This document shows, one piece after another, positions 25,414-35,179 of a DNA stretch of 64,000 nucleotides. Numbering within the stretch: position 1 is the first letter of the stretch; every line of letters starts with the position of its first letter. Origin of the DNA: Alteromonas_F sp964429915 (GTDB taxonomy: Bacteria > Pseudomonadota > Gammaproteobacteria > Enterobacterales > Alteromonadaceae); the NCBI GenBank assembly GCA_964429915.1, contig CAYSDZ010000001.1:1-64000 (forward strand). The letters run 5' to 3'. The notes below the pieces were generated by a model, which saw only the letters and a program-made list of their open reading frames with translations, did not search any database and was not told the origin of the DNA. Position numbers and translations under genes: made by a program.

Positions 25414-26602
25414 GGTTACTTACTTCTTCCACTATTTTTTTTGCCTTAATTCGCGCTTTTGCATCTTGCTCTAACACGCTTTGGAGTGTGTAAACCTGAG
25501 TTGGTTCAAGTTGTTCCAGTGTTTCAGCATTCACTTTGGCTATCTGCGTAAATGAGATAGCACGTTTCAAAAAAGCATCTACAGCCACTTCGTTCGCGGC
25601 ATTCAATGCGGTCGTTGCACTTTGCCCTTGTTTTTCTGCTTCGATTGCCAGCTTTAGATTAGGGTAGCGCTTATAACATGGCGTTTCGAACGTAAAGCTA
25701 GGCAGATTGGAAAAGTCTAAAGACGAGACGCCTGCTTCGATACGATTTGGAAAAGCGAGACCATGAGCAATAGGCGTACGCATATCAGGATTGCCCATTT
25801 GGGATAGCACCGAACCGTCTGCATACTGCACCATAGAATGTATAATGCTTTGAGGGTGCAACACGACGTCGATATCAGCATCAGAAACACCAAATAATCG
25901 ACAGGCTTCAATGAACTCTAAACCCTTATTCATCATAGTAGCAGAGTCCACTGAAATCTTTTTACCCATGGACCAATTTGGATGAGCGCATGCCTCCTCA
26001 GGCGATATGTCTTCAAAGCTTTCAAGACACCGTTGTCTAAACGGCCCGCCAGAGCCTGTTAATATGAGCTTGCGGATGCCTGAACGGGCAAGCTCGCCAT
26101 ATTTATAGTCGTGCGGCAAGCATTGAAAAATGGCATTGTGCTCGCTATCAATTGGCAAAAGGCTTGCGCCGTTTTGATTCGCGGTATCAATAAAGAGCTT
26201 CCCTGACATTACGAGCGCTTCTTTATTTGCAAGCAATACCTTTTTACCGCTTTTCACTGCCGCAAAAGTAGGCTGCAAACCCGCAGCTCCAACAATTGCT
26301 GCCATCACAATGTCTGTATCGCAGGCACTTGCAACATTTTCTAGCGCCTCAGTACCACACAAAATTTCAGTGGGTATATTCAATGAATCTGCAAGTGCTT
26401 TGGCTTTCTTATAATCTGAATCGTCGGCCAGTACTGTGTATCTACATCGAGTTGCTTGCGCCTGACGCATCAACAATTCAACTTGACGATGCCCTGAAAT
26501 AGCGAAGACTCTGTAACGCTCGGGATGGCGAGCAATAACATCAAGCGTATTTTTGCCAATTGAGCCTGTTGCACCCAATATAGTTACCGACTGCACAAAC
26601 AC
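25406..26602 (-). CDS. dxr: 1-deoxy-D-xylulose 5-phosphate reductoisomerase
   Basis: Second step of the MEP isoprenoid pathway, giving MEP from DXP with NADPH. The 398-aa protein has the NADPH-binding start VTILGATGSIGKNTLDVI, the substrate and metal region around PIDSEHNAIFQCL, and VVLHPQSIIHSMVQYADGS. It supplies isoprenoid precursors to uppS in the same operon. Confidence 0.98.
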   Translation of the reverse strand: MFVQSVTILGATGSIGKNTLDVIARHPERYRVFAISGHRQVELLMRQAQATRCRYTVLADDSDYKKAKALADSLNIPTEILCGTEALENVASACDTDIVMAAIVGAAGLQPTFAAVKSGKKVLLANKEALVMSGKLFIDTANQNGASLLPIDSEHNAIFQCLPHDYKYGELARSGIRKLILTGSGGPFRQRCLESFEDISPEEACAHPNWSMGKKISVDSATMMNKGLEFIEACRLFGVSDADIDVVLHPQSIIHSMVQYADGSVLSQMGNPDMRTPIAHGLAFPNRIEAGVSSLDFSNLPSFTFETPCYKRYPNLKLAIEAEKQGQSATTALNAANEVAVDAFLKRAISFTQIAKVNAETLEQLEPTQVYTLQSVLEQDAKARIKAKKIVEEVSNRV

Positions 26603-26639
26603 GCCTTTTTACTTAACACACACAAAGGCAACATCATCA

Positions 26640-27509
26640 CTAAGCCATCCATGTCACATAACAAAAAGCGAAGATCGGAAAAGCAGCGGTTAGGCTGTCT
26701 ATTCGATCAAGTACGCCGCCATGACCGGGTAAAATTTTACCGCTATCTTTGATTCCTTCACAACGCTTAAACATACTCTCGTTTAAGTCACCTAAAGCGC
26801 TAACGGCTACAGTAATTGCACCAATAATCAAATGTAAACCAATACGGGAAGGCTCTACGTGATAATGAAAAGCAGCGAAGGCGATGATCGCAGTCGATGC
26901 AGTGACTCCTCCCAACAACCCTTCTATGGTTTTTCCTGGTGAGACGTTGGGTCTCAGTTTATGACGCCCAAACTTAACGCCTACAAAAAAAGCACCAATA
27001 TCAGCAGCCCAAACAATACCTAGCACATAGAAAATAAGCGACGCGCCATAGAACGGGTCGATGCTATGTAAACTTGTGCGCAAACTCACAATTGCGACCC
27101 ATGTAGGGATAAGGGTGAGCAACCCAAACACTCCGCGAACTAAACAACTTGTTCGCCAGAAGCGGTCGTATTTTGGATAGGCAACAATCATAAATAGAGA
27201 GAAGCACCACCATACACAGGCCACAGTTAATATAACCGTGTAAGGTTGATTAAGTTGTCCTTGAGTCCAAATATCTTCAGCTGCAACAAGCATACTTAAA
27301 AACGCACATACAATAATTGCCAATACGGTGTAGCTTATTTTTAGTGAACGCTGCTTGATACCCGACAGGCTCGCCCATTCGTAGGCGCCTATTCCAACAA
27401 TTGCAGTCACAACCCATTGAAAAGCATGAGTGGGTAAAAACACAATACCTAGAAGCGCACTAGGTGCAAGGATAAGCGCAGTGATAATGCGCTTCTTTAA
27501 ACCATTCAT
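26640..27509 (-). CDS. cdsA: Phosphatidate cytidylyltransferase
   Basis: Makes CDP-diacylglycerol for all membrane phospholipids. The 289-aa protein is mostly transmembrane helices and ends with the family signature GDLNESMFKRCEGIKDSG followed by LPGHGGVLDRIDS. It overlaps uppS by 4 bp, so the two are translationally coupled. Confidence 0.97.
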   Translation of the reverse strand: MNGLKKRIITALILAPSALLGIVFLPTHAFQWVVTAIVGIGAYEWASLSGIKQRSLKISYTVLAIIVCAFLSMLVAAEDIWTQGQLNQPYTVILTVACVWWCFSLFMIVAYPKYDRFWRTSCLVRGVFGLLTLIPTWVAIVSLRTSLHSIDPFYGASLIFYVLGIVWAADIGAFFVGVKFGRHKLRPNVSPGKTIEGLLGGVTASTAIIAFAAFHYHVEPSRIGLHLIIGAITVAVSALGDLNESMFKRCEGIKDSGKILPGHGGVLDRIDSLTAAFPIFAFCYVTWMA

Positions 27510-28261
27510 TTAACTTGCTCGCCCGTTAAGCCAAAGCGCCTTTGCCTGGTAGCAAAACACGTTACCGCTTTTTCAAACTCGCTTTCATTAAAGTCTGGCC
27601 ATAACGTAGGGGTGAAGTAGAGTTCGGCATAAGCCGCTTGCCACAATAAAAAGTTACTAATACGGTGCTCCCCGCCGGTGCGAATAAGAAGGTCTAATTC
27701 AGGTAACTGTGACGTAGAAACAAACGAACCGAACAATGCCTCATCAACGTTGTCGAGCGACAATTCCTTCTCCGATACTTTCCTAGCAATATGACGGCAA
27801 GCCTGTGTGATATCCCACCGCCCGCCATAATTAGCAGCAATATTAAGAACTAGATCGGTATTTTGCTCTGTTAGCTCTTCAGACTTCCGTATTTTTGAAA
27901 CTAATTTTTCGCCAAATTTCTCAGTATCGCCTATAACTCGTAACCGCACACCATTTTTCTGTAAACGCTTCACCTCACTATTCAAGACAAAACTGAACAA
28001 ATCCATGAGCACGCCTACTTCGTCTTCTGGTCTGCTCCAATTTTCACTACTAAACGCAAAAAGTGTCAGCGCCTCAATGCCACTTTTACGGGCATAGCGA
28101 ACAGCTGCGCGAACTGATTCAACACCGGCTTTATGTCCAAACGTGCGCAGCTTGCCCTTTTGCTGCGCCCATCGACCATTACCATCCATAATAATACCAA
28201 CATGCTTGGGTATCGCTCCATCTATCAGCGATGATACATGCTGTGCTTCATTACTCTTCAT
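27506..28261 (-). CDS. uppS: Undecaprenyl diphosphate synthase
   Basis: cis-Prenyltransferase that builds the C55 lipid carrier for peptidoglycan, O-antigen and exopolysaccharide. The 251-aa protein has the catalytic segment VGIIMDGNGRWAQ (Asp26), HKAG in the substrate pocket and the C-terminal LLIRTGGEHRISNFLLWQ. Its product is the likely carrier for the polysaccharide locus at the right of the window. Confidence 0.98.
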   Translation of the reverse strand: MKSNEAQHVSSLIDGAIPKHVGIIMDGNGRWAQQKGKLRTFGHKAGVESVRAAVRYARKSGIEALTLFAFSSENWSRPEDEVGVLMDLFSFVLNSEVKRLQKNGVRLRVIGDTEKFGEKLVSKIRKSEELTEQNTDLVLNIAANYGGRWDITQACRHIARKVSEKELSLDNVDEALFGSFVSTSQLPELDLLIRTGGEHRISNFLLWQAAYAELYFTPTLWPDFNESEFEKAVTCFATRQRRFGLTGEQVK

Positions 28262-28268
28262 AACAGAG

Positions 28269-28826
28269 CTAGACTTCCATCAACTCAGCTTCTTTTGCGC
28301 TAAGCGTGGCATCGACCTTTTTAATAAATTCATTGGTTAACGTTTGAACGTTCTCTTCGCCTGCGCGACTTTCATCTTCACTGATTTCTTTTTCCTTCAA
28401 CAACTCTTTGATGTCGCTGTTTGCATCTCTTCGTATATTGCGGATCGCAACACGCCCTTGCTCTGCTTCATTACGTACAACACGGATTAAGTCTTTTCTG
28501 CGCTCTTCTGTCAGCGGGGGCAAAGGAATACGTATTGCTGTTCCAGCGCTCATTGGATTCAGGCCTAAATCGGATTGCATGATGGCTTTTTCAACAGCAG
28601 CAGAAACGCTTTTGTCAAACACCGTTAAAGCTAATGTTCGGCTATCTTCTGCAATCACATTAGCGAGCTGCTTCAATGGTGTATCTGTTCCATAATAAGG
28701 CACCATTATTCCATCTAACAAACTAGGATGCGCTCGGCCTGTTCGTATTTTACTTAACTGACTTTTAAGCGCGCTAATGCTTTTTTCCATTCTTTCTTGC
28801 GCATCTTTTTCTATTTCATCAATCAC
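28269..28826 (-). CDS. frr: Ribosome recycling factor
   Basis: Splits post-termination ribosomes with EF-G. The 185-aa protein has the complete three-helix-bundle family sequence (LSKIRTGRAHPSLLDGI, NPMSAGTAIRIPLPPLTEER). It is in the universal rpsB-tsf-pyrH-frr order, 18 bp after pyrH. Confidence 0.98.
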   Translation of the reverse strand: MIDEIEKDAQERMEKSISALKSQLSKIRTGRAHPSLLDGIMVPYYGTDTPLKQLANVIAEDSRTLALTVFDKSVSAAVEKAIMQSDLGLNPMSAGTAIRIPLPPLTEERRKDLIRVVRNEAEQGRVAIRNIRRDANSDIKELLKEKEISEDESRAGEENVQTLTNEFIKKVDATLSAKEAELMEV

Positions 28827-28844
28827 GTTACTGTATCCTGTTAT

Positions 28845-29582
28845 TTATTGGTTGAAGTTTTCGGCGTGGTCGATCAGTGTTCCTTCTGCTTCACCCAAAA
28901 TAACACGTTTCAGGCAGCCAGGTTTATTCATATTGAAAACCCGAATAGGCAAACTGTGATCTCGCGCTAGCGTGAACGCCGACAAATCCATAACTTTTAA
29001 TTCTTTTTCTAGTACTTCCTGATAAGACAATTGCGAATATAAGGTAGCCTCTGGATTCTTTACTGGGTCGTCATTATAAACGCCGTCAACTTTGGTTGCT
29101 TTAAGCACCGCATCGGCTTCAATTTCGACGCCGCGCAAACATGCTGCTGAATCAGTCGTAAAAAATGGGTTTCCCGTACCGGCAGAAAAAATAACTACGC
29201 GGCCCGATTTTAATAGGCTTATTGCTTCTGCCCAGTTGTACGCATCGCATACTCCGTTCAACGGAATCGCTGACATAAGACGAGCATTCACAAACGCGCG
29301 ATGCAAAGCGTCTCGCATTGCGAGACCATTCATAACCGTTGCCAACATTCCCATGTGGTCTCCTACCACACGATTCATGCCGGCCTTTGCAAGACCTTCA
29401 CCACGAAATAAGTTCCCCCCGCCTATCACTAGACCTACTTGCACTCCCATCTCGACAATATCTTTGATTTCTTGGGCCATCCTGTCTAGTACCTTAGGGT
29501 CGATACCAAATCCTTCATCTCCCATTAATGCCTCACCACTTAGCTTGAGAAGTATGCGACGATAGGCTGATTTTGGAGTCAT
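28845..29582 (-). CDS. pyrH: UMP kinase
   Basis: Phosphorylates UMP to UDP; bacterial amino-acid-kinase fold. The 245-aa protein begins YRRILLKLSGEALMG and contains VGLVIGGGNLFRGEG and the UMP-binding FFTTDSAACLRGVEI. It is separated from tsf by a terminator, so it probably also has its own promoter in the 133-bp gap. UDP/UTP made here feeds galU and ugd. Confidence 0.98.
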   Translation of the reverse strand: MTPKSAYRRILLKLSGEALMGDEGFGIDPKVLDRMAQEIKDIVEMGVQVGLVIGGGNLFRGEGLAKAGMNRVVGDHMGMLATVMNGLAMRDALHRAFVNARLMSAIPLNGVCDAYNWAEAISLLKSGRVVIFSAGTGNPFFTTDSAACLRGVEIEADAVLKATKVDGVYNDDPVKNPEATLYSQLSYQEVLEKELKVMDLSAFTLARDHSLPIRVFNMNKPGCLKRVILGEAEGTLIDHAENFNQ

Positions 29583-29644
29583 ACAATTATTCCTGTGTAA
29601 TCTCTTGTTAATATGGGCTCTTGTTAATACGGGAGCGTAAGCTA

Positions 29645-29672
29645 TAAAAAAGCACCTACAAAGAGGTGCTTT
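29645..29672 (-). terminator. Intrinsic terminator after tsf
   Basis: On the minus strand AAAGCACCTC, a short loop, then AGGTGCTTTTTT. A 9-bp stem followed by a T-run ends the rpsB-tsf transcript before pyrH. Partial read-through is likely, since these genes are often co-expressed. Confidence 0.85.
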
Positions 29673-29715
29673 AGTGTAACCAACTATTAACCTTCACAAA
29701 AGGTTAACAGGGTAA

Positions 29716-30588
29716 TTATTTTTTCGCTGCTTCCATTTGCGCAGCAACTTCAGCTGCAAAGTCTTCTGACTTCTTCTCAATACCTTCACCCACTTCAAAG
29801 CGGACAAAGTTAACCACATCAGCGCCTTTGCTCTTAAGCAAGTCGCCAACAGAAGTTGAAGGGTCTTTAACGAAAGGTTGACCTGTTAAGCTGATTTCGC
29901 CAGTAAATTTCTTCATACGGCCTACCACCATTTTCTCAGCGATATCAGCAGGCTTGCCAGATTGAACAGCAATTTCTACTTGAATTTCCTTTTCCTTTTC
30001 AACTACATCGGCAGGCACATCTTCAGGCTTAACAAATTGCGGGCTAGCAGCCGCGACGTGCATTGCCACGTCTTTTGCCAAGTCTTCATCACCACCATTT
30101 AGAATAGCGATAACACCGATTCTGCCGCCGTGAACGTAAGCACCTAAATTATCACCTTCAACGTGAAGCACGCGGCGAGGTGAAATGTTCTCGCCAATTT
30201 TTGCTACCAAGGTATCACGCGTCTCAGCGACCGTAGCACCATTCAAATCTGCGGCGTTTAGGGTATCAATATCGTTAATACCGTTGGCTGATGCGATGTC
30301 TAGAATTTGGTTACCGAAAGCAAGGAAACCTTCATCTCGTGCAACGAAGTCAGTTTCGCAATTCAATTCAAGCATAGTAGCTTTACCACTATCAACTTTG
30401 GTTAAAATAACACCTTCAGCTGCGATTCTACCGGCCTTTTTAGCGGCTTTTGCTTGACCAGATTTACGCATATTTTCAATTGCCAACTCGACGTCACCAT
30501 CGGTTTCAACCAGCGCCTTTTTACAGTCAAGCATGCCAGCGCCAGTGCGCTCTCGCAATTCTTTTACAAGTGCTGCAGTTACTGCCAT
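29716..30588 (-). CDS. tsf: Elongation factor Ts
   Basis: Guanine-nucleotide exchange factor for EF-Tu. The 290-aa protein has the N-terminal UBA-like domain (LVKELRERTGAGMLDCKKAL) and the core motif ELNCETDFVARDEGF that inserts into EF-Tu. It lies 26 bp after rpsB. Codon use looks like that of a highly expressed gene. Normal length and sequence. Confidence 0.98.
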   Translation of the reverse strand: MAVTAALVKELRERTGAGMLDCKKALVETDGDVELAIENMRKSGQAKAAKKAGRIAAEGVILTKVDSGKATMLELNCETDFVARDEGFLAFGNQILDIASANGINDIDTLNAADLNGATVAETRDTLVAKIGENISPRRVLHVEGDNLGAYVHGGRIGVIAILNGGDEDLAKDVAMHVAAASPQFVKPEDVPADVVEKEKEIQVEIAVQSGKPADIAEKMVVGRMKKFTGEISLTGQPFVKDPSTSVGDLLKSKGADVVNFVRFEVGEGIEKKSEDFAAEVAAQMEAAKK

Positions 30589-30614
30589 TTTTGATTCCTC
30601 AATGAAAAACTAAA

Positions 30615-31346
30615 TTATTCTGCTGCTTCGACGAAATCGTCTTGCTCAGCTTGAACTTCGATATTGCTGTCGCGACCCGAATTAATCGCATTGGCTGCTG
30701 CATCTAAATACAACTGAACAGCACGAATAGCATCATCGTTACCTGGGATGATGTAATCAACACCATCTGGATTAGAGTTAGTGTCAACCACGCCAACAAC
30801 AGGAATACCAAGATTACGTGCTTCAGTCACTGCGATGTGTTCGTGGTCTGCGTCAACGACGAAGATACAGTCAGGTAGCCCACCCATATCTTTAATACCA
30901 CCGAGGCTGCTCTCGAGCTTCGTCATTTCGCGTTGAAGCATCAATGCTTCTTTTTTCGTTAACTTCTCAAACGTTCCGTCTTGGCTTTGTTGCTCAAGCT
31001 CTTTTAAACGCTTAATGGATTGACGCACTGTTTTCCAGTTGGTCAACATACCACCCAACCAACGTTTGTTTACGTAGTATTGGTCGCATTTTTGTGCTGA
31101 CTCTTTAATTGCGTCGCTTGCGGCACGCTTAGTTCCAACGAAAAGAATTTTACCTTTTTTCGATGCAACGTTAGATAAGTAATTTAGCGCACCGTTAAAT
31201 AAAGGAACGGTTTTTTCTAAATTAATGATATGTACTCGGTTACGCGCACCAAAAATGTAAGGTTTCATTTTTGGATTCCAGTAACGAGTTTGGTGACCGA
31301 AGTGCACACCTGCTTTTAGCATGTCACGCATTGACACGTTTGCCAT
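30615..31346 (-). CDS. rpsB: 30S ribosomal protein S2
   Basis: Small-subunit protein S2. The 243-aa product begins with MRDMLKAGVHFGHQTRYWNP and contains TKRAASDAIKESAQK and LPDCIFVVDADHEHIAV. It is the first gene of the rpsB-tsf unit. A structured leader lies immediately upstream and is the likely site of autoregulation by S2. Confidence 0.98.
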   Translation of the reverse strand: MANVSMRDMLKAGVHFGHQTRYWNPKMKPYIFGARNRVHIINLEKTVPLFNGALNYLSNVASKKGKILFVGTKRAASDAIKESAQKCDQYYVNKRWLGGMLTNWKTVRQSIKRLKELEQQSQDGTFEKLTKKEALMLQREMTKLESSLGGIKDMGGLPDCIFVVDADHEHIAVTEARNLGIPVVGVVDTNSNPDGVDYIIPGNDDAIRAVQLYLDAAANAINSGRDSNIEVQAEQDDFVEAAE

Positions 31347-31440
31347 AATTTTGTCCTCTTGGGGTTAGGCCTCCACATACCCCACACGTCGAATTTTCAT
31401 TAAAGAAAACACCCCGACATATAGTTACAGTATGTGTGTG
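31347..31440 (-). promoter_or_regulatory. rpsB 5' leader, probable S2 autoregulatory RNA
   Basis: Immediately before rpsB the minus strand reads GTGTGGGGTATGTGGAGG, then CCTAACCCC, then a Shine-Dalgarno (AGAGGA) 7-8 nt before the ATG. GGGGT pairs with ACCCC around a GGAGGCC loop. This resembles the conserved gammaproteobacterial rpsB leader bound by S2. The remaining ~285 bp up to map hold only the divergent promoters; I see no gene there, although the map frame is open without a start. Confidence 0.5.
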
Positions 31441-31726
31441 AATTTAAATTATTATGCTTATGCACTGCCTCTTAAAAACAAATATTAAAGAGGGAATCTG
31501 CAAAAGCGCGCGCTTTATATCATTTACTCAGCACCAATACAAGACAAATAAACGCATACAGGCAACTACAAAAGTAGGCGGTCACTCGCTCGCAGCGATA
31601 CAAATATATACAAATAGTCGACTAATCGTTATTATTCGCGCTTTAAAGATGAAGCCAAAGCGGCTGAGTGATAATTTCACAGCTAAACAAATTAAAGTCA
31701 ACATTGAAGTAAAGAGAGGAAGGCTT

Positions 31727-32521
31727 TTGGGTGCGATAATTAAAACAGCCGATGAAATTGAAAAAATGCGCATTGCAGGGCGACTGGCAGCAGAAGTATT
31801 AATGATGATTGGTGAGCATGTTAAAAAAGGCGTGACCACTGATGAATTAAATACCCTGTGTCATGACTACATTGTAAATCAGCAAAACAGCATCCCGGCT
31901 CCTTTAAACTATGGCAACCCGCCTTTTCCAAAATCAATTTGCACCTCGGTAAATCATGTGATTTGCCACGGCATACCTTCTGACAAAAAATTAAAAGACG
32001 GCGACATTGTTAATATTGACGTAACGGTAATTAAAGATGGATACCACGGCGACACTTCAAAAATGTTTGTGGTTGGGAAGCCAAGTATACTGGCCGAACG
32101 TTTAATGAGAGTGACTCAAGAAAGTTTATATAAAGCAATTAAAATCGTTAAACCTGGCACTCGACTTGGTGATATTGGTCACATTATTCAAAAATATGCA
32201 GAAGGCCATAATTATTCAGTGGTGAGGGAATACTGTGGGCATGGCATCGGTGCAACATTTCACGAAGAGCCGCAAGTGGTGCACTATGGCTCACCCGGTA
32301 CAGGAGATGTACTAGAAGCGGGCATGTGTTTTACTATCGAGCCTATGATCAACGCAGGAAAGCGACATTCTAAAGTATTGCCAGATAAATGGACCGTTGT
32401 GACTAAAGATCGAAGCCTTAGCGCACAGTGGGAGCACACACTATTGGTAACAGAGGACGGCGTAGAGGTACTTACTCTTCGCGACGATGAAGCACTAGAC
32501 AGAATTATTCACCATCAATAA
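31727..32521 (+). CDS. map: Type I methionine aminopeptidase (TTG start)
   Basis: Removes the initiator Met from nascent proteins. The TTG at 31727 is preferred: it follows GAGAGGA by about 6 nt and gives 264 aa starting GAIIKTADEIEKMRIAG, the same length and start as E. coli Map. The frame is open upstream, but that region is not conserved. Metal ligands are present, including Asp98 and Asp109 in VNIDVTVIKDGYHGDTSK, followed by CGHGIGATFHEEP and FTIEPM. Divergent from rpsB, as in most relatives. Confidence 0.96.
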   Translation: MGAIIKTADEIEKMRIAGRLAAEVLMMIGEHVKKGVTTDELNTLCHDYIVNQQNSIPAPLNYGNPPFPKSICTSVNHVICHGIPSDKKLKDGDIVNIDVTVIKDGYHGDTSKMFVVGKPSILAERLMRVTQESLYKAIKIVKPGTRLGDIGHIIQKYAEGHNYSVVREYCGHGIGATFHEEPQVVHYGSPGTGDVLEAGMCFTIEPMINAGKRHSKVLPDKWTVVTKDRSLSAQWEHTLLVTEDGVEVLTLRDDEALDRIIHHQ

Positions 32522-32539
32522 TTGAATGGAACCTTCATT

Positions 32540-35179
32540 GTGACTCTTGCATTATTAGTAGAACAAGTAAAAAAGCTCGATGACATGAGTGTGTTGTCGA
32601 CTTGGAAAACCTTAGTAGCCCAAAGTTATGAATGGCTTGAAGCGAGTTTTGATAACTATCCTGTTGAAGCACTGGTCACAGGGCGAGCAACATTTATAGA
32701 CAAGCTACTAGACAAAGCTTGGACTCTCAGCGGACTTGCTGATGATGACAATTTAACATTATGCGCAGTAGGCGGTTACGGGCGCGGTCATCTACAGCCT
32801 TATTCAGATATAGACTTGCTGATTGTCAGTCAAAAAAAGCTATCTAGAGAAACGGGTGACAAAGTCAGTCAATTTATTACTTTTTTGTGGGACATCAAAT
32901 TAGATATCGGACAAGCAGTAAGAACGGTTAAGGATTGCGTTCGTCAAGCACACGATGATATTTCTATTGCCACCAATCTGGTTGAATTACGTTTTTTAGC
33001 AGGTAACCAAGCGCTGTACGATGCGCTTTGGTACAAAGTTAATCAAAAACATCGATGGTCTAGCAAACAGTTTTTTCTAGCTAAATTTGAAGAGCAAAAA
33101 GCACGGCATCATAAGTTCCATGGCACTGCATACAATTTGGAGCCTAACATTAAGGAAAATCCTGGGTGTCTAAGAGATATTCAAACCATAGGCTGGGTGG
33201 CTAAGCAACATTTTCGGGAGCATGACGGTATCGCTTTAGTAGGCCACGGCTATATGACTGAAAGCGAACTGAATGAGCTAGTAGAATGCAGAATGCATTT
33301 ATGGAAAATTAGGTTTGCTCTTCATTTAATAGCAGGTAGAAGCGAAAATAGATTGCTGTTTGATTATCAAACCGATGTTGCTCATAAAATGGGTTACACG
33401 CAAGATGGCAAACAGTCTGTTGAAGCAATGATGCGCGACTTTTTCCGCACAGTAAGCCGCATTAATGAACTGAACCAGATGCTGCTAAGGCGCTTTGAAG
33501 CAGACATACTCAACAAGAAACTCGCACATACCTGTGTGTTATCTGACGATTTTGAGCTAATGGGCTCCCTTATTTCGCCAAGACGAGAACAAGTTTTCGA
33601 TAAACCCGAAAAACTTTTGGATTTTCTTAAGGTTATCGCAGACAACCCAACGGTAGAGGGTTTAACCACCGACTGTATTAGGCAGCTTCGTAACGCCCGT
33701 CGTCTGTTTCGCCCTCAGTATTACTATGAGCATGACATTTGTCGAAAAAAATTCATGGAGTTAATGTGCCGTCCACATTTTTTCGATAAAGCATGGGACG
33801 TAATGCATGAATATAAAATCTTGCAGCATTATCTACCTGCATGGGATTTAATTGTTGGTTTGATGCAATTTGATTTGTTTCATGCTTACACAGTCGATGA
33901 ACATACCCACCGTTTAGTGAAACATGTTAATCGTTATTTTGATCCAAAAGACAAGCGATTCCCTCGCTGCTCAAGTATAGTCAGCGGTATGGATCATCCT
34001 GAAATACTATATATGGCGGCCATTTTTCACGATATTGCCAAAGGAAGAAATGGTGACCATTCGGTGCTAGGTGAAAAAGAAGTGCTTCAGTTTTGTAAAC
34101 AGCATGACGTCACGCAAGAATATGCAGACATGATTGCATGGTTGGTAAGAAATCACTTGCTAATGTCAGTTGTTGCTCAACGAAGAGACATATACGACCC
34201 AGAAGTCGTACACGAGTTTGCATCCACGGTTAAAAGCCACGAGCACCTTAATCTTTTGTACGCTTTAACACTTGCAGATATTCGCGCGACAAATGATAAC
34301 CTTTGGAATGATTGGAAAGCGTCGCTATTAAAAGAACTGTATCTGATGACACAAAAAGCGCTAGATAACGGTTTACAATGCCAACGAACATTAGATGAGC
34401 GGATCGCTAACCATAAATCTCAAGTGCTTGCTTTACTAGCTCAAGAGACTATACAAATATCCGATGCTGAACAGCTGTGGAAAACACTGAATCATGATTA
34501 TTTTAGCCGATTCAAACCTATTCAGATAGCTTGGCATACTCAACAAATTTTAGCCCACAAAGCACTATTAAAAGAAAGCTTGTTAGTTTCGGTTAACAAC
34601 GATACTGCCAAAGGCGGCACAGAAGTATTGGTTTATGGTAAAGACAGGCCAGCTTTATTTGCCCAAATTGCGAGTGTTGTAGACAGCAGTAATTGCTCTA
34701 TTCACGATGCACACATTACCGTCACTAACGATGGGTATGTATTTAATAGTCTGCTGCTTTTGAATAATGACGGACAGCGACTAACTTCACAGGCCCGCAT
34801 TCGTGAGCTTGAAAAAGCAATCAGTGAGCAACTTAACAAGCCGGGTAAAGCCCACACCAACACAAGACGCATTTCAAGGCAAATGCGTCATATCGATGTA
34901 CCGGTGAAAATTCGTTTTTTTTCGCCTGATCAAAATTCCACCCTAATTGAGCTTGAAGCTTTAGATGCGCCTGGCATTCTCGCCAAAATTGGTCACGCAT
35001 TGGTCGATCAAAACGTAACATTAAAGCTCGCTAAAGTTTCAACTATTGGTGAACGAGCCGAAGACGTATTTATTGTTGAGAACGCTAAAGGAAAAGCGCT
35101 CACACAAGAAGAACAGGTTGCTCTTAAGCAGCAACTACATTTTAAACTTGAACAACTCGAAGACATTGCCAACTCATGA
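32540..35179 (+). CDS. glnD: Bifunctional PII uridylyltransferase/uridylyl-removing enzyme
   Basis: Nitrogen sensor that uridylylates PII when glutamine is low and removes UMP when it is high. Domains in order: nucleotidyltransferase (GGYGRGHLQPYSDIDLLIV), linker, HD domain (IFHDIAKGRNGDHS) for UMP removal, and two C-terminal ACT domains (VLVYGKDRPALFAQIA; IELEALDAPGILAKIG). I chose GTG 32540, with a weak GGA 9 nt upstream; TTG 32522 and ATG 32585 are alternatives. It has about 879 aa. It lies between map and dapD, the classical order, and overlaps dapD by 4 bp. Confidence 0.96.
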   Translation: MTLALLVEQVKKLDDMSVLSTWKTLVAQSYEWLEASFDNYPVEALVTGRATFIDKLLDKAWTLSGLADDDNLTLCAVGGYGRGHLQPYSDIDLLIVSQKKLSRETGDKVSQFITFLWDIKLDIGQAVRTVKDCVRQAHDDISIATNLVELRFLAGNQALYDALWYKVNQKHRWSSKQFFLAKFEEQKARHHKFHGTAYNLEPNIKENPGCLRDIQTIGWVAKQHFREHDGIALVGHGYMTESELNELVECRMHLWKIRFALHLIAGRSENRLLFDYQTDVAHKMGYTQDGKQSVEAMMRDFFRTVSRINELNQMLLRRFEADILNKKLAHTCVLSDDFELMGSLISPRREQVFDKPEKLLDFLKVIADNPTVEGLTTDCIRQLRNARRLFRPQYYYEHDICRKKFMELMCRPHFFDKAWDVMHEYKILQHYLPAWDLIVGLMQFDLFHAYTVDEHTHRLVKHVNRYFDPKDKRFPRCSSIVSGMDHPEILYMAAIFHDIAKGRNGDHSVLGEKEVLQFCKQHDVTQEYADMIAWLVRNHLLMSVVAQRRDIYDPEVVHEFASTVKSHEHLNLLYALTLADIRATNDNLWNDWKASLLKELYLMTQKALDNGLQCQRTLDERIANHKSQVLALLAQETIQISDAEQLWKTLNHDYFSRFKPIQIAWHTQQILAHKALLKESLLVSVNNDTAKGGTEVLVYGKDRPALFAQIASVVDSSNCSIHDAHITVTNDGYVFNSLLLLNNDGQRLTSQARIRELEKAISEQLNKPGKAHTNTRRISRQMRHIDVPVKIRFFSPDQNSTLIELEALDAPGILAKIGHALVDQNVTLKLAKVSTIGERAEDVFIVENAKGKALTQEEQVALKQQLHFKLEQLEDIANS

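Noticed and set aside
31454..31726. A 91-codon N-terminal extension of map.
   Set aside because: It has no similarity to Map, lies in the divergent promoter region, and the TTG at 31727 with GAGAGGA gives the family's normal length.
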